Program-made: the position numbers and the translations under genes
Notes under the pieces: generated by a model
What the model was told of the DNA's origin: nothing
The model's database searches: none
Seen by the model: only the letters and a program-made list of their open reading frames with translations
Shown here: positions 52,401-58,400 of the stretch, piece by piece
Layout of the letters: every line of letters begins with the position of its first letter
How positions within the stretch are numbered: the first letter of the stretch is position 1
NCBI GenBank assembly: GCA_948146395.1
Contig: OX411557.1
Coordinates: forward strand, 36,682,077 to 36,746,076
Direction of reading: 5' to 3'
Length of the DNA stretch: 64,000 nt
Source of the DNA: Fragum whitleyi
Taxonomy: Eukaryota; Mollusca; Bivalvia; Cardiida; Cardiidae

Positions 52401-55400
52401 AGGATCCGTGCCATTTCACGGGAAAAGGCGCCTTAATGACAATTTTGTCAACAATATCTTTAAACGACATCTCCTCCTAAACTTATGAGTCAAAATCAAC
52501 CAAACTTGGCAGAAATATTCCTTGGGTGGTCCCTTATGAAAATTGCTCAAATGGAAAGGATCCGTGCCATATCACGGGAAAAGGGGCCTTAATGACAAAT
52601 TTCTTGTTTTCACTCTAGAAGCCACAAATATAGTCCAATCTTCATGAAACTTGGTCAGAATGTTTGTTAGGTCATGAGGATGAAGTCTTTTGAAAATGGG
52701 AAGGATCCGTGCCATTTCACGGGAAAAGGCGCCTTAATGACAATTTTGTCAACAATATCTTTAAACGACATCTCCTCCTAAACTTATGAGTCAAAATCAA
52801 CCAAACTTGGCAGATATATTCCTTGGGTGGTCCCTTATGAAAATTGCTCAAATGGAAAGGATCTGTGCCATATCACGGGAAAAGGGGCCTTAATGACAAA
52901 TTTCTTGTTTAGACTCTAAAAGCCACAAATATAGTCCAATCTTCATGAAACTTGGTCAGAATATTTGTTAAGTCATGAGGATGAAGTCTATTGAAAATGG
53001 GAAGGATCGGTGCCATATCACAGGAAAAGGCGTCTTAATGACAATTTTTTTGTTTACTCTCTAGAAGCCACAAATATGGTCCAATCATCATGAAACTTTT
53101 TCAGAATGTTTGTTAGGTCATGAGGATGAACTCATTTGAAAATGGGAAATATCTGTGCCATATCACGGGAAAAGGGGCCTTAATGACAATTTTCTCGTAA
53201 GAGCTCCAAACGCCAACTTGATCAAAATGTTTGCCAGGTCACAAGAATGAACTCTGTTGAAAATGGGAAGGTTCATGCCATATCATAGGAAATGGAGTCT
53301 TAATGATAATTTACTTGAAATATCAGGTGAGCGATTTAGGGCCCTCAGGGTCCTCTTGTCTTTGTATGTTTTGTTAATGGTTCATATAACAAATTGAATT
53401 GTGAGCTTACTACTTGAATCGTGTACAATTATTATTGATATTTGTTTTTAATGTTGCAACATAAGCTTATATGCAAAACTTTTTTTGGGGGGGGGGGGAT
53501 GTATTTATTTTCTTGAATGAATTCATTTGAAGTGTGTGGCACTATTTTGCTTGCTTGCAACCCTCTCACAATTTCCTGCGAAGAGAGAGAGAGAAATTTA
53601 GATTCTAACAGGTGCGCCGCTCAACGAGACTTAAAGAATAATTCTACCGTGATACCATTCAGGCTCTATCAATTTTACAAGCTGAACGGGCGCCCTCCTC
53701 ACCCAATCCGAATTAAAAGACCATTGTATCTTGTTCTTGTGATGCACAACAGATAGATAAGATGTAAATAACAATCGATCTTGACTTATACATAAATTAA
53801 CATATGACGTCGACCAAAACCCTGTTAATACAAAGTTTCGATCTCTATCGATATTATGTCGAGTGAAATAAAAGATTGATTTTCTGATGTCATTTTGTAA
53901 AAATAATAGACAATTAGATTATCTAGGTATCGTTTTTTTTGTACTTCTAATCGATCGCCATTGTCACAATTAAAATTCTATAGCTATCTCCTTGAAAAAC
54001 TCAATAGAAAAGTTCTTTATTAAATGTCCCGCGATTTTAATTCTCAAATGCAAGAGAAAGGGTTAGTGTTAATGTAAAACATGCGTCCACGCATCTCGAG
54101 GCTAACTTGCGTGTGTTGGCTTATAACCCGCACTCGTTGTATCTGCATTTATGTGTATTTCGGTATTTTGATACAAAAAGTTTGTAGAGAAACGTAGACC
54201 ACGGGGAAACAAAGGACAACTAACTAACTCGGCCTGATAAATAAACCTACGCAAACGAAACATACGCTCGATATCCAAATTGATATGTTTTCGCATTTGA
54301 AAGGCGTCTTAAAAAATCTACAAATTATAGAGAATCACAAGGCGTCTTACGCAATCTACAAATTATACAGAATTATAGTATCTCCCCATTTTCGAAACTC
54401 AAAGTTATCTGGAACATACAAGTCTTGATAAATAGTACATTAAGCCTTAATGAGCACTTCTTTTATGAAAAGGTTATTACATCCGACTGGATTGTTCCCA
54501 CGTAGTAACACTGCAAGGGCGTAACTCCCGTTACGCAATTTACGCAAGTGCGTAAAAGAAATAATCATCTGTTGAAAGATATCGTTGATGAATGACCAAA
54601 TTATCGAAACTACAGCTTATTCAAGCTGTAGTTACGATGTTTTGAATATTCACCAAAGTTCAAACCATACTAAAAGGAGCGCCGCGGACAGAGGACATGC
54701 ATCATTTGTCAGTCCTAGTATCGCATCTATCCTATATATTCATTGGTTGTCGCCTTCTGAGTGCGTATAAATTTCAAAGCCCTAGATACGCCCATGCACT
54801 GGTGAACGTAAACGTCCGCAAAATCGGGCCCTCTTGATTAAGAGACAGACGTTCTATCTCTGATTACAGGCATTGTATCGATTATACAGTATTGCCTACT
54901 AAAGTCGTTAAATATTTTTTATATAACACGAGTGTTCGTAAACTGCAAAGAAGCTTAAAGCGTAAATCAACGCTATTTTCTTTATGAAATTTGACGTCAC
55001 AATAATTGTGATGACGTTGTTTTACAAATGGTGTTAGTGCTATATATCGCGCGGATTTTTTATGAATGTCGATTTTTTTAAAAAAAAAATCATGCTAATA
55101 CTATAAAGTCATTATAAAATTTTGATTTATAAAATACCAAAATTGTTTCATCCACCATTTATAACGGATAAATCCTCAGTCCCACCCCCACCCCCTTTTT
55201 TGTTTATCTTTGTTAAGATAGCTCTTGTACTAAATTTGGTTAACCAAGATAACTCATTCAATGTATTTTATGCTTATTACCAAGCAAAACATGTACTACA
55301 AAAATCGTCCTTTGTACGATCGCAATGCTTTTATTAGCCTCTAATGGTTTCACAAATGGGCTCTTTAGGAGGAATTGAACGTTACTAGTTATTTCCGAAG

Positions 55401-58400
55401 TGAACTGACGTAAATGACATATACATGAAAATTTAAAGTATATCATTCCAGACAACGTAAAATTGGCCATTCAAATTTGGTTGAATTAATTTTCCTCCTG
55501 TCTCCTCAGAAATTTATCCATCAGACAAAATTTCATAGATCTAAAATACTATAAAAACGGCACCAATGTGATAATAAAGCGCATTTTTTTGTGTATATGT
55601 AAGTATTTTTTATTTTTTTTAGGATATCTAATCAACTATAAAAATAAAAGCTGTGTCGTTTGATAATAATCATCTGCTTAAGGTTTTGATATACTCTTAG
55701 TTTAATGAACACGAAAAAATGTTGTTTCTATATTTTCATCTATTTTTTTCATTTCCAATCCATAGATCATAACATGTAAATGATTATTAAAATTTGGAAT
55801 TTAATATCAATTGTTTGAAATTGTTCCTTTTGGAATTGTTCCGGAATTTTGCGTTTATTTAGAAGTGTTTTTTCTTTTTTTTTTTCAGAACTTACAATGA
55901 ATGACGTTACGGCTTATTTAAATGAAGGAGTTACTTCTTTACAGTGTCGTTTAAACCACCTCGGAGTATGGAATAACGTCACTATTTCCAAACTTCTTTC
56001 CGATGGAAAGGCACAGCCGATCGTAACAGTAAAATCTAGAGGCAAACAAATCTCTGTATACGACTCAGATATGAAAGACCGTATCTTTGTTCATCAAGAA
56101 TCTCCGCAGGACTTCGAAATAAAGATAAACATTTGGGTTTATGCTTTAACTTGTGCCGACGAAGGAGTATACAAGTGCTGGGCTTACACACCGTCAGAAT
56201 TCCATGAAGTTACCGCGCAGTTAGAATTAAGAGGTTTGATATCGGTACACCTATACCGATATTAATTTTAATTGAAGTTGGTCACTGCAAAAGCAATAGA
56301 ACACCATTTAAATTGTATTAGTTTGAACTACTTCTAACTTTTATTTAATGTTACTTTAAGTCATTGAAATGCTATCAAAACGTAGAAAAGACGTCTTTAT
56401 GTTGAATTTTTATTCGTTTTCAAAATGACGCGAAACTTTAGATTTCCTCGTAACCTGTTCACACTTAGTGCACCCATGTAATTCTTTGTTTCCTTTAAAA
56501 GGTAGATAAAGCTTTGATTTCGTGAAAACAATAGCTATATATTCACGAATGCCCTCGTCACTCGTGAGGACATTTTTTTGCAAAAAAAGGTCAATCTTTC
56601 ATTGAATCAGAATCGACCATTTCCTTGTAACAGGTAAACCAGATGCGCCGTCGATGTCTATTCCTAACGAAATTATAGAAGGAATTCCACTTCGTAAAAA
56701 CATTACGTGTCAAGCCAACGTGGGATACCCTGAAGGTCGTCTCCTTCTTACGATGCAAAGTCAGAGTGGGGCCGAATTCAAACCAGTAAATCTGAACATT
56801 ACGACCGAAAAGATAGTACACAACTGTTCAAAATTAGTTCGAAAATCATTTACATTTACTCCAACTTTATATAATGAGAAAATGAAAATAGTCTGCGAGG
56901 TGGAAAACAACTTTACCCTACCATTCAACAGGAAATTGATTGCCATGGAAACTTTACATGTAATACCAAGTAAGTAAAAATACGGGATAATGGGATACAG
57001 TTATTAGACAAGCTCAAGGAAATCATTAAATAGTATGTAAGCTTATTTCAAATTAATTGCATCTAGATTCATCTTCATGTTAAATCATTTGACAATAACG
57101 TCGCTCGATTGTTTTATCAAACAACACCACTCCTTACGGCAATTCAGCCTTTTTAAACAGACTATTGCCAACTTGCATAGTTGCTCGATCAGGTACAACA
57201 GCATAATCAGTCCAACCAAATTGAAAAGTCGTGTGCCTTAATAAAAATTATTATAATAGTTAAAAAATAATTTAGAAAAAAATACAGTAAACCAATGTTA
57301 GGAATCACATTACAGCAATTTTTCGGATTTTTGAAAGCCATATGGCTTGACAAAAATGCGAATCTATTTAAGATCTTCGTTTCGAGAATAAGTCAATTCA
57401 TTATTTTGTTTTAAATCGATATACAGTTGTTTCTTTTGTGAGCATATTTGGTATTAAAAGATGTTGAGAAAAACAGAGATTATTTCTTACTAGCGAACTT
57501 TTCAATGTGTTAATGTAAACGAAAAAAATATGCCATTCAAAAACTTTTTTATTATTTCCAAAAGGTAACTGCATACTTTGAACACGTTTTTTTTTTCTCA
57601 GAAAACTTTTGTTCAATTCGAGGGACGGCAACACCTCAAGTCCACCCCCATGACTGTCACCAATATATTCAATGTTCTGAGGGATACACATACGTCCAGC
57701 GTTGTGGAAGTGATCACTGCTTTAATCCACTCACCCTGCACTGTGATCTTGAAGTTGAGGACAAACAAGAGCCGTGTGAGTGATTTTTAGAGTCAAATAG
57801 TTTCAAATTATACCAATATTCATGAGTTGAATTTGTGGGAGATATAAGCATCGTATTTCTAGCTTGTTCAAGATGTAGTTACTGGCATTTGAGCAAAGTT
57901 TGATATAAGAAGCACTTAAGGTGTATTCTGTTTTATCTAAAGCTGATCAATGTACTACTAGATAGCTGTTGTTTTGGCCTAATTTTTCCTAATTTGAGAA
58001 TCAGACAAAGCCATGTAGTGGAAAATAGTTCATTGTAATTTAAGAACAGGAGTCAATAGTGACTTCGTGTAACAATGATAAAATACTTAATTACAGTCAA
58101 TATTGTTCAAGCGGCAACGTTTATTAAGCTATCTATTTTATTAAGCGACCATCATAAAAAGTCCCATCACCGTTAGCACAATCTGAAAAATTGGTTATTC
58201 TTGAATCTAATGCTGTTGGAGCCCATTAGAATCGTCTCAATAAGACGATTCTAATGGGTTCGAACATCATAGGATTCAGTATGACTTGACCGACAATCTT
58301 TAAATGCCATCAAAATGAACTGTCACATTTATCATGATAGTTTGTATTTAGCGACCATTCCCATAAACGACCGCTTTTTGAAGGTCCCTTAAATGGTCGC

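Larger units (their letters stand above)
49896..55888 (+). other. Intron 11 (6 kb), between the two Ig-Ig-CBM14 blocks
   Basis: Contains a SINE piece on the plus strand (49995-50195), the large 301-bp tandem array (51155-53362), a poly-G run (53485-53498), a 40-bp direct repeat at 54302-54380 and a degraded family-E piece (54930-55130). No additional exon seen. Confidence 0.5.

Noticed and set aside
51251..53060. CRISPR-like array
   Set aside because: 301-bp tandem units without unique spacers, in an animal genome; it is a satellite-type array inside a mobile element.
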